A stretch of 64,000 nt of DNA, taken from contig NZ_JAHSTY010000002.1 of the NCBI RefSeq assembly GCF_019145355.1, positions 124,001 to 188,000 of the forward strand. The letters are read 5' to 3'. The notes beneath the pieces are model-generated. The model did not search any database, had not been told where the DNA came from, and worked only from the letters and a program-made list of their open reading frames with translations. This DNA is from Pseudomonas azadiae (GTDB lineage Bacteria > Pseudomonadota > Gammaproteobacteria > Pseudomonadales > Pseudomonadaceae). Position 1 is the stretch's first letter, and each line of letters opens with the position of its first letter. This document shows positions 63,664 through 64,000 of this stretch, one piece after another. A program made the position numbers and the translations under genes.

Positions 63664-64000
63664 ATGCTTGGCATGCAGCTGATGAATGATCTGCGTCGCA
63701 TCGACCTTAACTTGCTGGTGATCCTCGACGCCTTGCTCAGCGAACAACACGTCACCCGCGCGGCCGAGCGCCTGCACCTGAGCCAGCCGGCGGTCAGCCA
63801 CGCCCTGGCACGTTTGCGTGACTTGCTTGGCGATTCGTTGCTGGTGCGCCAGGGCGGGAGCCTGGTGCCGACCGCTCGCGCACTGGAGTTGGCTACGCCA
63901 CTGGCTGAAGCCCTGGCCCAGGTGCAGGCCCTGCTGGCGCCGAATCGCTTTGATTCTGCTTCAGCCAAGCGCAGATTTCGTGTGGCGATGTCTGACTACA
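63664..64000 (+). CDS. LysR-family regulator, C-terminus cut by window edge
   Basis: The N-terminal 112 residues of a LysR protein: DLNLLVILDALLSEQHVTRAAERLHLSQPAVSHALARLRDLL is the winged HTH, and KRRFRVAMSDY starts the effector domain. Three in-frame ATGs (63664, 63673, 63682) are possible; the last gives the usual MNDLRRIDLNLL start. Divergent from ydcZ, which it may control. Confidence 0.88.
   Translation, partial: MLGMQLMNDLRRIDLNLLVILDALLSEQHVTRAAERLHLSQPAVSHALARLRDLLGDSLLVRQGGSLVPTARALELATPLAEALAQVQALLAPNRFDSASAKRRFRVAMSDY

Overview
The window looks like chromosomal DNA of a Pseudomonas of the P. fluorescens group. It is GC-rich with tightly packed operons, carries many REP/REPIN-type palindromes ending in GTGGGAGC(T/G)GGCTTGC, and encodes clear matches to pseudomonad systems (pca regulon, MexAB-OprM/TtgABC/EmhABC pump, OlsBA, PcaR and Anr sites). 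No rRNA, tRNA, insertion sequence, prophage or CRISPR array is visible. Both window edges cut genes: a diguanylate cyclase at the left and a LysR regulator at the right.

Layout. 1-9.8 kb is core housekeeping: an MHYT-GGDEF cyclase, a YkgJ cysteine-cluster protein, an MFS carrier, RapA, small proteins, an orphan CcoM subunit of cbb3 oxidase behind a perfect Anr box, and a PitA phosphate carrier. 10.2-21.0 kb is a complete protocatechuate branch of the beta-ketoadipate pathway: pcaR, K, I, J, F, H, G, T, B, D, C. Together these cover uptake, ring cleavage (HG), cycloisomerisation (B), decarboxylation (C), lactone hydrolysis (D), CoA transfer (IJ) and thiolysis (F), under the IclR regulator PcaR with PcaR-type boxes at the pcaR and pcaI promoters. 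21.4-27.3 kb holds a lipoprotein polysaccharide deacetylase, an RTX-repeat protein with an M91 (NleD-like) protease domain, and an HscC/J-like chaperone pair. 27.6-34.3 kb is the tripartite multidrug pump emhABC with its divergent TetR repressor and an operator between them.

34.6-39.7 kb holds an OYE-family reductase, an MFS exporter and an ArsR regulator in one run, then AcpH and the ornithine-lipid genes olsBA behind a Pho-box-like sequence. 39.8-43.6 kb is accessory: a NylB-like serine hydrolase, a PAAR-headed protein with a glycine-zipper C-terminus translationally coupled to a small membrane protein (probable type VI effector/immunity pair), and a DUF6124 gene behind a leader with an attenuator-like terminator. 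44-57.7 kb carries YceI, a ClsB-type phospholipase D, a subtilisin autotransporter, BglX, a LemA/TPM operon, a methyltransferase, a SIR2-like DUF4917 protein and an Anr-box-preceded iron alcohol dehydrogenase. 57.8-64 kb holds an SDR/LysR pair, a CaiB CoA-transferase, HMG-CoA-lyase-like enzyme and MFS operon, and a YdcZ transporter whose end is displaced by a nine-G run.

The items most worth following up are the PAAR effector/immunity pair, the DUF4917 SIR2-like protein, the RTX-M91 protein, the attenuator leader before DUF6124, the nested palindromes whose cores are flipped between copies, and the homopolymer frameshift in ydcZ.
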